From NCBI GenBank assembly GCA_012518215.1, contig JAAYSV010000006.1:1-64000 (forward strand): DNA of 64,000 nucleotides, written 5' to 3'. Below are positions 1 through 8,868 of this stretch, one piece after another (within the stretch, counting starts at the first letter, position 1; each line of letters opens with the position of its first letter). A program made the translations under genes and the position numbers. The notes beneath the pieces are model-generated. The model was not told the DNA's origin and ran no database searches. It saw nothing but the letters and a program-made list of their open reading frames with translations. Origin of the DNA: Bacillota bacterium (GTDB taxonomy: Bacteria > Bacillota > Dethiobacteria > DTU022 > PWGO01).

Positions 1-32
1 CCGGGAAATTCCAGAGGGCTTAACCTACGAAG

Positions 33-55
33 ATTTGCTGTACACAACAGCAAAT
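33..55. other. Inverted repeat downstream of the first gene
   Basis: A perfect 9-bp inverted repeat (arms 33-41 and 47-55, five-base loop) lies about 35 bases beyond the stop codon of the minus-strand gene at 91-825. It could be a weak terminator, but no clear T-tract follows the stem on either strand. Confidence 0.35.
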
Positions 56-90
56 TATTCTTGATTATAGCTATACCTTGGGGCTAATGT

Positions 91-825
91 TTACTCGTTT
101 TCAGGACATTTTCCCTTTTCCTTGACAACTTTTCGCTTTTCGGAGGATATGTTCAAGGTACGCTGCACAATCTGCTTTTCATCGGCGGAATTGGCCAGAA
201 CCAGATTGATTCTGAATTGACATATGGTACAATCGATGGCTGCTATTTCCATACCGAGGGTGCCTTCTTCCACGGTGGCCGGATCCAGGGCGGGGAAGAG
301 GCTTTCAATGATTTCGGGGGTTTCGATAACCCAGTATACAGTTTTATATATTCTGTCATCACGGCCTTTTTCCGGCCCCATGAGAACATTGGCAAGCTCG
401 TCACCGATCAGGGTCATTATTTCGTGAGGGGTGGTGAGGAAAGCTTCCAATTCTGCAAGTTCTGCATGCCCCGCACTTTCCCAATCCGAATCCTCATCAT
501 GACGGACATATAGTCGTCCGGGTTTATAAAGAATATGCACATTGTGCTCGAGGATCAGACCGGTCAAATTTCCCTCGGTGTAATGCCCCCTGAAACCCAG
601 GGAATTCTCTCCGGCATGTTCATAAATATAGAGAACATAATTGTCATTATTTTTCAAGTTATCAAGGGCTTTCACGGCCAGATTGTAGGCGGGAGATCCA
701 CGGGCGGGTGAACGTAAAAAAACCAGGCAGGCAAGGGAGACTATGATCAAAATATTCAAGATCGATATACCCAGCCAGAAGAGGTCGGGCCTGTGCCAAC
801 TGCGGGAATTGATTTTAAAATTCAT
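91..825 (-). CDS. Unrecognised membrane-anchored protein
   Basis: I do not recognise this 244-residue protein. It has one hydrophobic segment near the N-terminus (about residues 14-38, rich in Ile, Leu and Val) after a short basic stretch, so it is probably anchored in the membrane or secreted with an uncleaved signal. The rest is soluble, mostly acidic, and carries a C-x2-C pair (DCTIC) around residue 200 and a single Cys near the end; the C-terminus is very basic then acidic. The overall look, an anchor followed by one globular extracellular domain, resembles lipoprotein-like sensors, but there is no lipobox. It is the last gene of the probable minus-strand operon that holds rtcB, surE and the methionine salvage genes, about 100 bases after rtcB. 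The ATG start is preceded by a weak GGGG-type ribosome site. Confidence 0.7.
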   Translation of the reverse strand: MNFKINSRSWHRPDLFWLGISILNILIIVSLACLVFLRSPARGSPAYNLAVKALDNLKNNDNYVLYIYEHAGENSLGFRGHYTEGNLTGLILEHNVHILYKPGRLYVRHDEDSDWESAGHAELAELEAFLTTPHEIMTLIGDELANVLMGPEKGRDDRIYKTVYWVIETPEIIESLFPALDPATVEEGTLGMEIAAIDCTICQFRINLVLANSADEKQIVQRTLNISSEKRKVVKEKGKCPENE

Positions 826-924
826 GTGCTTTACCCCGGGTAAAATACATCCTTCTGGTTAATGGGTATGCCTCTACCGTTACAATAATGCACATGAGGA
901 TATGGAAATGACAATATAATGGGG

Positions 925-2349
925 CTATTCTTCACCCTTGATGACTGCCAGGGGGAAGAGGCGGGCTACCTTGCGGGTAATGCCGATTTCGGCCAGGGTG
1001 TCAATGACAGTTTCAATATCCTTGTATGCCTGGGGAGCTTCATCGAGATAGGCGCGGAAATCACGCCCCATGATCAGGATATCTTTCATTTTCTTCTCCA
1101 GTTCCTTGACCGATATTTCCCTTTTTGCTGCGGAACGGGAGAGGCGGCGGCCGGCGCCATGGTTGACCGAATTGAAGGTCGCCGACACCTTTTCGGTTGC
1201 GGTTACAATGTATGATGAGGTCCCCATGCTGCCCGGAATAATGGCCGGATGGCCGGTATGGCGGAATTTTGGTGGATTGAGCTGATGTCCGGGTGGGAGT
1301 GCACGCGTTGCACCTTTACGATGAATCAATAGCGTTTTTCCATCAATTTTTTCAAACTTGGCGATATTGTGGGCAACGTCGTAGACGATACCCAGGTCAT
1401 AATCGGTGTCTCTACCACCCAGAATTTCGGCGAAGGCTTCCCGTATGTCATGGGTGATCCATTGGCGATTGCAGAAAGCGAAGTTCACGGCGCAGGCCAT
1501 GGCTGCCAGGTATTTCCTGCCTTCCGGTGATCTGATAGGGACACAGGCAAGCCCGGCATTGGGCAGGGAAATTTTCATACGGGCAGCGTCCTTCTTCATG
1601 GTCCGCGAATAGTCGGTACAGATCTGATGGCCGAACCCCCGGCTTCCGGTATGGATGAGGACGGTAAGGTACCCCTCCCGTAACCCCATCCTGCCGGCAA
1701 AGTCTCTGTCAAAAACTTCGGCAACATGCCCGATTTCGATAAAATGGTTTCCGCCACCGATGGTGGATAGCTGGTTGCTTCTCGAGATTGCCTTCTTGCT
1801 CACGGATCCGAGGTCGGCACCGGGGAATTTGCCCCGTTCTTCGATGGAATCGATATCCTCTCCTCTGCCAAGGCCCATCTGGATCAATGCGGGAACCCCG
1901 CCGGTTACGACTTTGTTCAAGATATCTTTGATATTTCCAACATGTCGGCTTTCTTTTCCGATTCCGGTTGGGACTCTGGCAGTGATCGCCTGCATGATCT
2001 TGCGGAGTAACGGTTTGTCCATTTCACTTGCCGGAATATTTGTTTTCAGGAGACGGACACCGCAGTTGATGTCCATGCCCACTGCTCCGGAAGAAACTAC
2101 CCCATCCTCGCTGTCCATGGCCATCACTCCGCCGATGGGCAAGCCGAAACCTTTATGAATGTCAGGCATCCCCAGAACATACCTGTAAACGCCCGGGAGG
2201 GATGCCGCGTCCATGAGCTGGGCCAGGGTTTCTTTTTCAGCAAAAGAGCGGGCCATCTTTTTGGATAGATAAACCCGGGCTTCAACGCGCATCGCGCCCT
2301 GCCTGGGGATAACATAGCAGTTTTTGCTTGAAGGCCGCAATATGGTCAT
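925..2349 (-). CDS. rtcB: RNA-splicing ligase RtcB
   Basis: RtcB joins RNA ends carrying a 3'-phosphate or 2',3'-cyclic phosphate to 5'-hydroxyl ends, using GTP and manganese, in RNA repair. The protein is 474 residues, the usual length. The signature metal site (MDINCGVRLLKT, with the ligand Asp and Cys) lies near residue 95, a second His-rich segment (THDIREAF and VAHNIAKFE) lies in the middle, and the guanylated His is in NSVNHGAGRRLSR near residue 400. The ATG at 2349 follows a GGAGG about ten bases upstream. It sits 60 bases after surE in the same orientation. No archease gene, the common activating partner, is seen in the window. The identification is secure; the physiological RNA substrate is not known from sequence. 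Confidence 0.96.
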   Translation of the reverse strand: MTILRPSSKNCYVIPRQGAMRVEARVYLSKKMARSFAEKETLAQLMDAASLPGVYRYVLGMPDIHKGFGLPIGGVMAMDSEDGVVSSGAVGMDINCGVRLLKTNIPASEMDKPLLRKIMQAITARVPTGIGKESRHVGNIKDILNKVVTGGVPALIQMGLGRGEDIDSIEERGKFPGADLGSVSKKAISRSNQLSTIGGGNHFIEIGHVAEVFDRDFAGRMGLREGYLTVLIHTGSRGFGHQICTDYSRTMKKDAARMKISLPNAGLACVPIRSPEGRKYLAAMACAVNFAFCNRQWITHDIREAFAEILGGRDTDYDLGIVYDVAHNIAKFEKIDGKTLLIHRKGATRALPPGHQLNPPKFRHTGHPAIIPGSMGTSSYIVTATEKVSATFNSVNHGAGRRLSRSAAKREISVKELEKKMKDILIMGRDFRAYLDEAPQAYKDIETVIDTLAEIGITRKVARLFPLAVIKGEE

Positions 2350-2409
2350 GGCGGGGTTTCCTCCCTGTAATATAAATGATATCCAGAATTATTTATCCGG
2401 AAAAAATGG

Positions 2410-3234
2410 TCAAATCTCGGTATCAACACGTTCATTTTTGGCAAAAAGATCGATACGATCGATTGTTTTTTGCAGGGTTTCAAACAGATCGTAGCGTGTG
2501 AGGTCGAAATGGATCGGCGTGATGGAAATGTAACCTTCCTTGCTTGCGCCCACATCGAATTCTTCCTCATTTTGTGTTTCGATGACATCGCCGGCTAGCC
2601 AGTAATAGTGTTTGCCGCGAGGGTCGGTTCTCTTCTGGAAAGTGTTGCGGTAGCGGCGGTCTCCCAGGCGGGTTACGCGGGCCCCTTTGATCTTATCACC
2701 GGTGCCGGGCGGGACATTGATATTGAGCAAAGTCCCGGGTGGAAGGCTGGTTTCGATCAGAAGGGGTATCAGGCGGCAGGCGAACCTGGCCGAGAATTCA
2801 AAACCGGATTCATCAGGCTTGACAAGGGAGATGGCGATGGATGGTATTCCCAGAATGACCCCTTCCACGGCCGCCGACACGGTTCCCGAGTAGAAGATGT
2901 CGGTTCCAAGGTTGCTCCCTTGATTGATACCGGAAATGACCAATGAAGGTCTTTCCGGCAGGAGAGACTCGACGGCCAGTTTTACACAGTCCGATGGGGT
3001 GCCGTTAACGGACCATGCGGCCAATTCCGGATTGTGTAAATATCTAACAGGTTCCACACGGAGTGGGCGGTGCATGGTAATAGCATGCCCCACCGCACTT
3101 TGTTCGTGATCGGGAGCCACGATCGATATGCCCAACTCCTGACTGTATGCCTCGAATATTTTCTGGCTGAGAACCTGTATGCCTTCGGCAAAGATACCAT
3201 CGTCGTTGGTAACAAGGATTGAATTTTTGAACAT
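2410..3234 (-). CDS. surE: 5'/3'-nucleotidase SurE
   Basis: SurE is a metal-dependent phosphatase acting on nucleoside 5'- and 3'-monophosphates and sometimes on short polyphosphate. The N-terminal ILVTNDDGIFAEGI holds the paired Asp metal ligands, and INQGSNLGTDIFYSGTV is the second family motif, with Asn as a further ligand. The length, 274 residues, is normal. An in-frame GTG lies 12 bases further upstream, but it overlaps the GGAGTGG ribosome site; the ATG at 3234 is at proper spacing, so I use it. The gene lies 32 bases after mtaD. Next to methylthioadenosine and nucleoside salvage enzymes and an RNA ligase, a nucleotide-trimming or repair role is plausible, but that is inference from position. 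Confidence 0.95.
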   Translation of the reverse strand: MFKNSILVTNDDGIFAEGIQVLSQKIFEAYSQELGISIVAPDHEQSAVGHAITMHRPLRVEPVRYLHNPELAAWSVNGTPSDCVKLAVESLLPERPSLVISGINQGSNLGTDIFYSGTVSAAVEGVILGIPSIAISLVKPDESGFEFSARFACRLIPLLIETSLPPGTLLNINVPPGTGDKIKGARVTRLGDRRYRNTFQKRTDPRGKHYYWLAGDVIETQNEEEFDVGASKEGYISITPIHFDLTRYDLFETLQKTIDRIDLFAKNERVDTEI

Positions 3235-3266
3235 GAAATGAACCACTCCGTTTTTTTGAACAAAAA

Positions 3267-4586
3267 CTAATTATCTGTCGCCAGTCGTCTTGCTCTTCGA
3301 TCGGTTTCAAAAAATATTCTTTCCTCATCCATAGTAACAAGTTTACCCTCTTTCATCAATATTCTGCCATCGACAATGCTTAGTTCCACATCGGAACCGG
3401 AGGCAGAATAAACCAGATGAGCTTCAACATCATGGGGGGGCTGGAGATGGGGAAGATCTCTGGTTATACCGATGATGTCGGCGCGATATCCCTCTTCAAT
3501 CACCCCTGTCTTCGGCAAAAAAAGTATTTCAGCCCCGTTCGTGGTTGCCAGCTGAAGGGCTTTGGCGGCCGGCAGGAGAGAGGGGTTTTCTTCCAACCCC
3601 TTGGGCAGGAGGGCAGCGAGGCGCATCTCTTCAAACATGTCCAGGTTGTTATTGCTTGCTGCACCATCGGTGCCAATACCGACCTTGATGCCTGCTTGAA
3701 GCATATCTATGACGGGGGCAATCCCACTTCCCAATTTAAGATTGCTGGTCGGGTTGTGAGCAACCCCGGCTTTCCTTGCAGCCAATATATCAATGTCATG
3801 GTTACGAAGATGGACGCAATGAGCACAGATGACTTTTCGGCCTTCAAAAAGACCGACCCTGTCAACCAGTTCCACGGGGGTGACTCCGTGTTCTTTCAGG
3901 CAGTTTTCAATTTCGAGCCTGCTTTCAGACATGTGGATCTGGATGGGAAGGTTTACTTTTTCAGCCAGGGAAATTATTCTTTTCAAGGATTCCGGGGGGC
4001 AGGTGTAGGGTGCATGTGGGCCGAGGGTAACGGTTATACGCCCTCCCGCACCACCGTGCCAGTTTTCAACCAGTTTTTCGGTATCATACAGGTCTTTCTC
4101 CAGCCGCCCGCTTGTTCCCACTATTCCATGTGCCAGTACAGCCCTGATACCCGTGATTTCAACAGCCCTGGCTACCTGATCCATGGAAAAGTACATATCG
4201 GTAAAGGTGGTTGTTCCGCTGCGGATCATCTCCGCAATGCCGAGCATCGTTCCCCAGAAAATATCTTCCGCGGTCAGGAGGTTTTCAAGCGGCCATATTT
4301 TTTCTTCCAGCCATTCCTGCAGGGGCAGGTCATCGGCGAATCCCCTGAAAAGTGTCATGGCTGCGTGGCCATGGGTATTTATCATTCCTGGCATGACGAT
4401 CAGGCCGGAGGCATCGATTATTTCTGTGGTGGGTGGCAGTGCCAGGCGGGCCAGATTGTCATCCGTTGTGATGCCTTCAATTACACGCATGATGAGCCCA
4501 CCGCCGATCAAGAGAGAGCCTTCAAAGATATTTCGGTCATCATCCATGGTAACTATGGTGGCATTTCTGATAAAAAGAGACGGCAT
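3267..4586 (-). CDS. mtaD: 5-methylthioadenosine/S-adenosylhomocysteine deaminase
   Basis: This 439-residue amidohydrolase matches the MTA/SAH deaminase family, which converts methylthioadenosine to methylthioinosine and adenosylhomocysteine to inosylhomocysteine. The metal-binding HxH is in INTHGHAAMTLFRGFADDL (near residue 70), further metal and substrate His residues are in QIHMSES and ICAHCVHL, and the catalytic Asp is in IGTDGAASNNNLDMFEEM. The ATG follows GGGAGG at nine bases. It lies directly after mtnA and mtnP in the same direction, so the three enzymes are probably made together. Its presence beside a phosphorylase with a 6-oxopurine-type pocket suggests the deamination comes first in this pathway. 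Guanine or cytosine deaminase relatives share the fold, but the motifs and neighbours favour MtaD. Confidence 0.92.
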   Translation of the reverse strand: MPSLFIRNATIVTMDDDRNIFEGSLLIGGGLIMRVIEGITTDDNLARLALPPTTEIIDASGLIVMPGMINTHGHAAMTLFRGFADDLPLQEWLEEKIWPLENLLTAEDIFWGTMLGIAEMIRSGTTTFTDMYFSMDQVARAVEITGIRAVLAHGIVGTSGRLEKDLYDTEKLVENWHGGAGGRITVTLGPHAPYTCPPESLKRIISLAEKVNLPIQIHMSESRLEIENCLKEHGVTPVELVDRVGLFEGRKVICAHCVHLRNHDIDILAARKAGVAHNPTSNLKLGSGIAPVIDMLQAGIKVGIGTDGAASNNNLDMFEEMRLAALLPKGLEENPSLLPAAKALQLATTNGAEILFLPKTGVIEEGYRADIIGITRDLPHLQPPHDVEAHLVYSASGSDVELSIVDGRILMKEGKLVTMDEERIFFETDRRARRLATDN

Positions 4587-4647
4587 TTATTTTAACCTCC
4601 CTGCAAAAGGAATCTAATTGATAAACAAAAGCTGCCATGCCCGGGAT

Positions 4648-5685
4648 TCAGGTGCTTCTGTTCAATTCAATTATTTCATCATATTTGAATATGCCCCTTT
4701 CGGTGATAAAACCGTCAATCAATGTTCCCGGTGTTACATCGAAAGAGGGGTTGTAAGCGGTAACTCCTTCAGGAGCAATGAGTTTATCTGCAAAGTGAGT
4801 TACCTCGCGTGGATCCCGTTTTTCGATCTGTATGCGGCTGCCTTCATCCAGGTTGAAATCGATGGTAGAGACAGGGGCGGCGATATAAAATGGGATATGG
4901 TGATAATGAGCAAGGATGGCCAGCGCATATGTTCCGATCTTGTTGGCCGTGTCCCCGTTCGCGGCAATGCGGTCCGCCCCGGTTATAATCAGATCGATTT
5001 TTCCTTCAGCCATGACCGTGGCGGCGCAGCTATCGGTGATCAGGATAACTTCCATGCCCCCCCGCTGCAATTCAAAAGCCGTCAGCCGGGCACCCTGCAG
5101 GTACGGTCTTGTTTCACATGCGAATACGGCAAATTTTTTCCCCTCATGATATGCCGAGCGAAAAACTCCCAACGCTGTTCCCCAACCACCTGTGGCCAGT
5201 GCACCGGCGTTGCAGTGAGTCAGTACCGTGGCTCCATCGTTTACAAGTGCGGCACCGAAACCACCGATTTTTTTGTTGACCGCAATGTCCGCATGCATTA
5301 TTGATTTTGCTTCTTCAAGCCAAAGATCGGCGATCAGGGAAGGTGAACTTGCTCTGTCCTTGATTGACCATATACGTCTCAAGGCCCACTCCAGGTTGAC
5401 AGCGGTGGGGCGTGATTCGCTGAGGCGGTGGTAGGCGCTTCTCATTTCCGACCAGAAGTTTTCCTCTGCAATCCCCGGTCTGGCAATGGCAGAAAGAGCT
5501 TCCAGGGCCAGTCCGAATGCAGCGCATATTCCTATAGCGGGGGCCCCCCTGACAACCATGGAAGCAATGGCCCGGGCGACATCATCTGCATTGTGGCAAT
5601 GATGATAGAGAATCCGGTGAGGGAGGATTCTCTGATCCAGCAATTTCAAATTTCGGGCTTTATCATCCCAGATCATGGGTTGCAT
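4648..5685 (-). CDS. mtnA: Methylthioribose-1-phosphate isomerase
   Basis: MtnA isomerises 5-methylthioribose 1-phosphate to methylthioribulose 1-phosphate in methionine salvage. The 345 residues carry the family's substrate loop VVRGAPAIGICAAFGLAL near residue 45, the catalytic Cys in THCNAGALATGGWGTALG near residue 160, and the catalytic Asp in GADRIAANGDTANKIGTY near residue 240. These separate it from the related eIF2B-type regulators, which lack the Cys. It starts 18 bases after mtnP ends, which indicates translational coupling. No mtnB, mtnC, mtnD or mtnK is present in the window, so what happens to methylthioribulose 1-phosphate next (an aldolase shunt or the classical oxygen-dependent route) is not shown. 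Confidence 0.95.
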   Translation of the reverse strand: MQPMIWDDKARNLKLLDQRILPHRILYHHCHNADDVARAIASMVVRGAPAIGICAAFGLALEALSAIARPGIAEENFWSEMRSAYHRLSESRPTAVNLEWALRRIWSIKDRASSPSLIADLWLEEAKSIMHADIAVNKKIGGFGAALVNDGATVLTHCNAGALATGGWGTALGVFRSAYHEGKKFAVFACETRPYLQGARLTAFELQRGGMEVILITDSCAATVMAEGKIDLIITGADRIAANGDTANKIGTYALAILAHYHHIPFYIAAPVSTIDFNLDEGSRIQIEKRDPREVTHFADKLIAPEGVTAYNPSFDVTPGTLIDGFITERGIFKYDEIIELNRST

Positions 5686-5703
5686 ACAGTCAACACGACT
5701 CCA

Positions 5704-6525
5704 TTATTTTTCATCATAAACGTTATGTACGCTGCCGTTTATCTCGAAATGCTCGCCGGCAGAGAAGCAGGAACATTTTCCATGCTCCGGTGTATTAAGA
5801 ATCGATGACAGGAAAAGCTTGCTGATTCTTTCACCATGCAAGGCCATCACTTCGAGGACTTCTTCATGGCTGAGGATATCCGGGGATATCCCGGCAGCAT
5901 AGTTGGTAACCAATGCCACGGCTGCATAGCAGAGCCCGGCCTCACGTGCTAGCACAACCTCGGGGACATTGGTCATCCCCACCAGGTCGCCCCCCATATG
6001 CCGGTAAGCGCGAATTTCAGCAGGGGTTTCAAAACGGGGCCCTTCCGTTGCGATGTAGGTGCCCCGATCAAAATAATCGTGCCCAGCTTTTCGGCATTCA
6101 TCCATGATTACTTCACGCAACCCCGGACAATAAGGTTCCGTAAAGTCGGTATGCGCGACAGGGTAGTTGGTGCCGTCATAGAAAGTGGAGGGACGCCCGC
6201 TGGTCAGGTCAATAAATTGATCGATAATCACGATTGAACCCGGGGGCATTTTGCGGTTCAGGGAACCCGAAGCTGCGGTGGCAAATACCTTTTTTACACC
6301 CAAAAATTTCAAGGCGGCAACATTGGCCCGGTAATTGACAAGATGGGGGGGGACGCTGTGTTTGCTGCCATGCCGCGGCAGAAAAAACACTTCGATGCCG
6401 TCAACCGTTGCCTTGCTTATCCTTGCCTGGCCGTAGATGGTCGATACCATTATTTTTTCTACTTTTTCGAGAAATTCAAGGCCGTAAAGGCCTGTCCCTC
6501 CGATGAGGCCGATTTTCAGGGACAA
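5704..6525 (-). CDS. mtnP: Methylthio-purine nucleoside phosphorylase, probably methylthioinosine type
   Basis: This 273-residue protein belongs to the MTAP/PNP family, which splits methylthio-nucleosides with phosphate into the free base and methylthioribose 1-phosphate. The N-terminal IGLIGGTGLYG is the phosphate loop, LPRHGSKHSVPPH and TATEGPRF-like IATEGPRFETPAEI are family motifs, and GMTNVPEVVLAREAGLCYA is the Met/substrate region. At the base-binding loop human MTAP has two Asp residues (TDYD); here the loop reads TNYA (Asn208, Ala210), as in enzymes that take 6-oxopurines. I infer methylthioinosine, made by MtaD, as the substrate. The start is a TTG with AGGAGG nine bases upstream. 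The C-terminus has a small Cys cluster (KCSCF). Confidence 0.9.
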   Translation of the reverse strand: MSLKIGLIGGTGLYGLEFLEKVEKIMVSTIYGQARISKATVDGIEVFFLPRHGSKHSVPPHLVNYRANVAALKFLGVKKVFATAASGSLNRKMPPGSIVIIDQFIDLTSGRPSTFYDGTNYPVAHTDFTEPYCPGLREVIMDECRKAGHDYFDRGTYIATEGPRFETPAEIRAYRHMGGDLVGMTNVPEVVLAREAGLCYAAVALVTNYAAGISPDILSHEEVLEVMALHGERISKLFLSSILNTPEHGKCSCFSAGEHFEINGSVHNVYDEK

Positions 6526-6626
6526 TGAAATTTACCTCCTGTTTATATGCAGATGGTGAAGAAGGATACTGCTCCCGAAGTTTATCAATTCGTCGGCAAA
6601 GTCCAAAAGTCCTGCATTCAGTGGAT

Positions 6627-7646
6627 CTACTTGAGCAATCTTTGGGTGGCAAAAAAATATAGTGATGCTTTGTTGCGGTGGCCCAGAAAACGATGGACGA
6701 CACCCAACTCGAAAGTTATGAATGGCTCGTGGGGATTCAAGCGATATGCTTTTTCCAGAAAATCAAGGGATTCATCCCATTTCCCCAGATACCCCATTGC
6801 TTTGCCCAGGTAAAAAAACACTTCCCAATCATCCGGGGTGGATTCCAGTACCTTCATGAAGGCTTTCACAGCTTTTTCATAGGATGCCATGTTGTAGAGG
6901 GCAGCACCCTGGTTGAAATGCGCTTCTACCAGACCGGCATCCGCCCCGATAGCCTTTTTGAAATTTTCCAGGCCCCATTGATATTTGCCCTGATCGGCAT
7001 AGATACTGCCGATGGTATTGTAAGCAAGTGCCTTGGTGGCAGGATCGCTGTCGAGGGCAGTAACGAGTTTCAACTCCTGAAGAGCTTTTTCATGATCCCC
7101 TTTCTGGTTTGAAGAGAGGCCGAGGCAGAAGTGGCCAATGATAAAATTCGGCTCCATCTTTGTCACCTTCTCGAATTCTTTTACCGCCTCGTCCAGCATG
7201 GCCAGATCCCAGAATCCAAGCCCCTTGCGGAAGGAAGTGATCGCTTTTTCTTCACTGATGCTGATAAAACTTGTTTTGATGTTATTGGCGGAAACTTTGT
7301 CGTTGGCATCGGTTTCCGGATTGATGCCGGACAACAGTTGACCGTCCTTTTTGATTTCAGTATCCTTTCCGGATGGTTCCTTGGACAGGAAGGAGTCCTC
7401 CCAATTCGTGAAATCATCGAGGAATCCATCCGGAAGAGTGTCGGGCAGAACAATATTATATTTTTCCTGGATGGCATTGACGCGTTCCTCGAATTTCAAC
7501 CAGTTTTGAACACACTTGTCCATGGTGCCGCGTAAAGAAATCATGATGTCGGCAACCTTGTTCTTTTCCTGCTCGTTGATTCCATTTTCGAGTTCACTCT
7601 CGATCAGATCGAGTGCTTCGAAGACGGCTGAAAATCCGGCGAACAT
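6627..7646 (-). CDS. Tetratricopeptide-repeat protein
   Basis: This 339-residue protein has an N-terminal helical part of about 130 residues without a recognised domain, followed by at least five consecutive TPR units (for example ALAYNTIGSIYADQGKYQWG, AHFNQGAALYNMASYEKA and VFFYLGKAMGYLGKWDES). TPR repeats form a superhelix that binds peptides or partner proteins; the partner is unknown here. There is no signal peptide or membrane segment, so it is cytoplasmic. It is the first gene of the minus-strand run leading into mtnP, 100 bases away. The ATG has AAGGAG about ten bases upstream. Whether it has any role in methionine salvage cannot be told from the sequence. Confidence 0.85.
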   Translation of the reverse strand: MFAGFSAVFEALDLIESELENGINEQEKNKVADIMISLRGTMDKCVQNWLKFEERVNAIQEKYNIVLPDTLPDGFLDDFTNWEDSFLSKEPSGKDTEIKKDGQLLSGINPETDANDKVSANNIKTSFISISEEKAITSFRKGLGFWDLAMLDEAVKEFEKVTKMEPNFIIGHFCLGLSSNQKGDHEKALQELKLVTALDSDPATKALAYNTIGSIYADQGKYQWGLENFKKAIGADAGLVEAHFNQGAALYNMASYEKAVKAFMKVLESTPDDWEVFFYLGKAMGYLGKWDESLDFLEKAYRLNPHEPFITFELGVVHRFLGHRNKASLYFFATQRLLK

Positions 7647-7986
7647 TATCCTTGCTCCTTTTGGGTCGACAATGATGGGCCGTCCATCATGCTTATGGTA
7701 ATATTAATTTGCCAATAGATTATTTCTTATGCAGTCCATGGAGGAACAGACAAAATAAGCGGAAAAAACATGAATCATCACGGACAAATTCATGTTCGCT
7801 GTTTCCTGGAAAATCGCACCTCGATTCGCTCATGGGGTGTGTTCCGGGCTTGATTTACCAACTTGATTACACCTTGCAACTTTGATAAAATTGATGGAGT
7901 TGCAGGGGAATGTTTTAACTGATCGGTTTTTCAATTCTACAAAACTTGTTATATTCAATAGTGGCACTCAAAGGAGGGCATGATTC
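7647..7986. other. Divergent intergenic region
   Basis: This region separates the minus-strand TPR operon from plus-strand pdxS. It holds the pdxS promoter and a good AAAGGAGGG ribosome site at 7971-7979. I see no further gene or riboswitch-like structure. Confidence 0.6.
7863..7891 (+). promoter_or_regulatory. Sigma-A type promoter for pdxS
   Basis: TTGATT (7863-7868) and TAAAAT (7886-7891) are separated by 17 bases, and the pdxS start lies about 95 bases further on. The boxes match the housekeeping consensus at four and five of six positions. Confidence 0.6.
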
Positions 7987-8868
7987 ATGAAAGAAACCGG
8001 GGCCGAGAAAATGGTGAAGGGGATCGAGATCAAAAAACGCGGCGTTATAATGGACGTTACAACTCCCGAGCAGGCCCGCATTGCCGAGGAAGCCGGGGCA
8101 GTTGCAGTTATGGCTCTGGAAAGGGTTCCCGCCGATATCAGGGCTGCGGGAGGGGTGGCGCGCATGGCCGATCCCGAAATAATTGTCAGGATAATGGAAG
8201 CGGTAGATATTCCGGTGATGGCCAAAGTAAGGATAGGGCATATCGCCGAGGCCCAGATACTTGAAGAGATCGGCGTGGATTATATTGATGAAAGCGAAGT
8301 GCTTACCCCGGTGGATGAGGTGTTTCATCTGGACAAGCACAACTTCAAAGTTCCGTTCGTTTGTGGAGCCAGGGATCTGGGGGAAGCGTTGAGGCGGTTG
8401 TCCGAGGGGGCTTCGATGATCCGCACCAAAGGTGAACCGGGCACCGGAAACGTGGTGGAAGCTGTGCGCCATATCCGTTGTGTCAATGCGGAATTGCGCC
8501 AGGTGATGGAGACTCCAGACGAGGAACTCGTCGTTCTGGCCAAGCAAATGGGAGTGAGTATAGAATTACTGAAGCTGGTCAAGAAGGAAGGGCGTCTTCC
8601 GGTGGCCAATTTTGCTGCCGGCGGCATTGCAACCCCTGCCGATGCATCCCTGATGATGCAACTGGGATCTGATGGGATCTTTGTTGGTTCAGGGATTTTC
8701 AAATCTGACCAACCGGCGGCGCGGGCGGCGGCCATCGTCAAGGCGACGTTGCACTACGATGATCCCTCTGTCCTGGTCAATATATCACGTGGACTGGGCG
8801 AGGCGATGAAAGGGATGGAAATCTCGTCGCTGGACGATTCCGATCGTATGCAGGAGCGCGGGGTGTAG
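7987..8868 (+). CDS. pdxS: Pyridoxal 5'-phosphate synthase, lyase subunit PdxS
   Basis: PdxS makes pyridoxal phosphate from ribose 5-phosphate, glyceraldehyde 3-phosphate and ammonia, in a twelve-fold ring. The 293 residues match the family throughout: [20 protein letters not shown], the first Schiff-base Lys in [16 protein letters not shown] (near residue 80) and the second Lys in [12 protein letters not shown] (near residue 150). A competing ATG seven bases upstream is in another frame; the chosen ATG has AAAGGAGGG at seven bases. The glutaminase partner gene pdxT normally follows immediately, but the 324 bases downstream do not encode it and the next gene is a sugar transporter. PdxT may be elsewhere, or the enzyme may use free ammonia. 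Confidence 0.97.
   Translation: MKETGAEKMVKGIEIKKRGVIMDVTTPEQARIAEEAGAVAVMALERVPADIRAAGGVARMADPEIIVRIMEAVDIPVMAKVRIGHIAEAQILEEIGVDYIDESEVLTPVDEVFHLDKHNFKVPFVCGARDLGEALRRLSEGASMIRTKGEPGTGNVVEAVRHIRCVNAELRQVMETPDEELVVLAKQMGVSIELLKLVKKEGRLPVANFAAGGIATPADASLMMQLGSDGIFVGSGIFKSDQPAARAAAIVKATLHYDDPSVLVNISRGLGEAMKGMEISSLDDSDRMQERGV

Noticed and set aside
3417-4595. 392-codon plus-strand frame opposite mtaD
   Set aside because: It is a shadow of mtaD, without a start site or family match.
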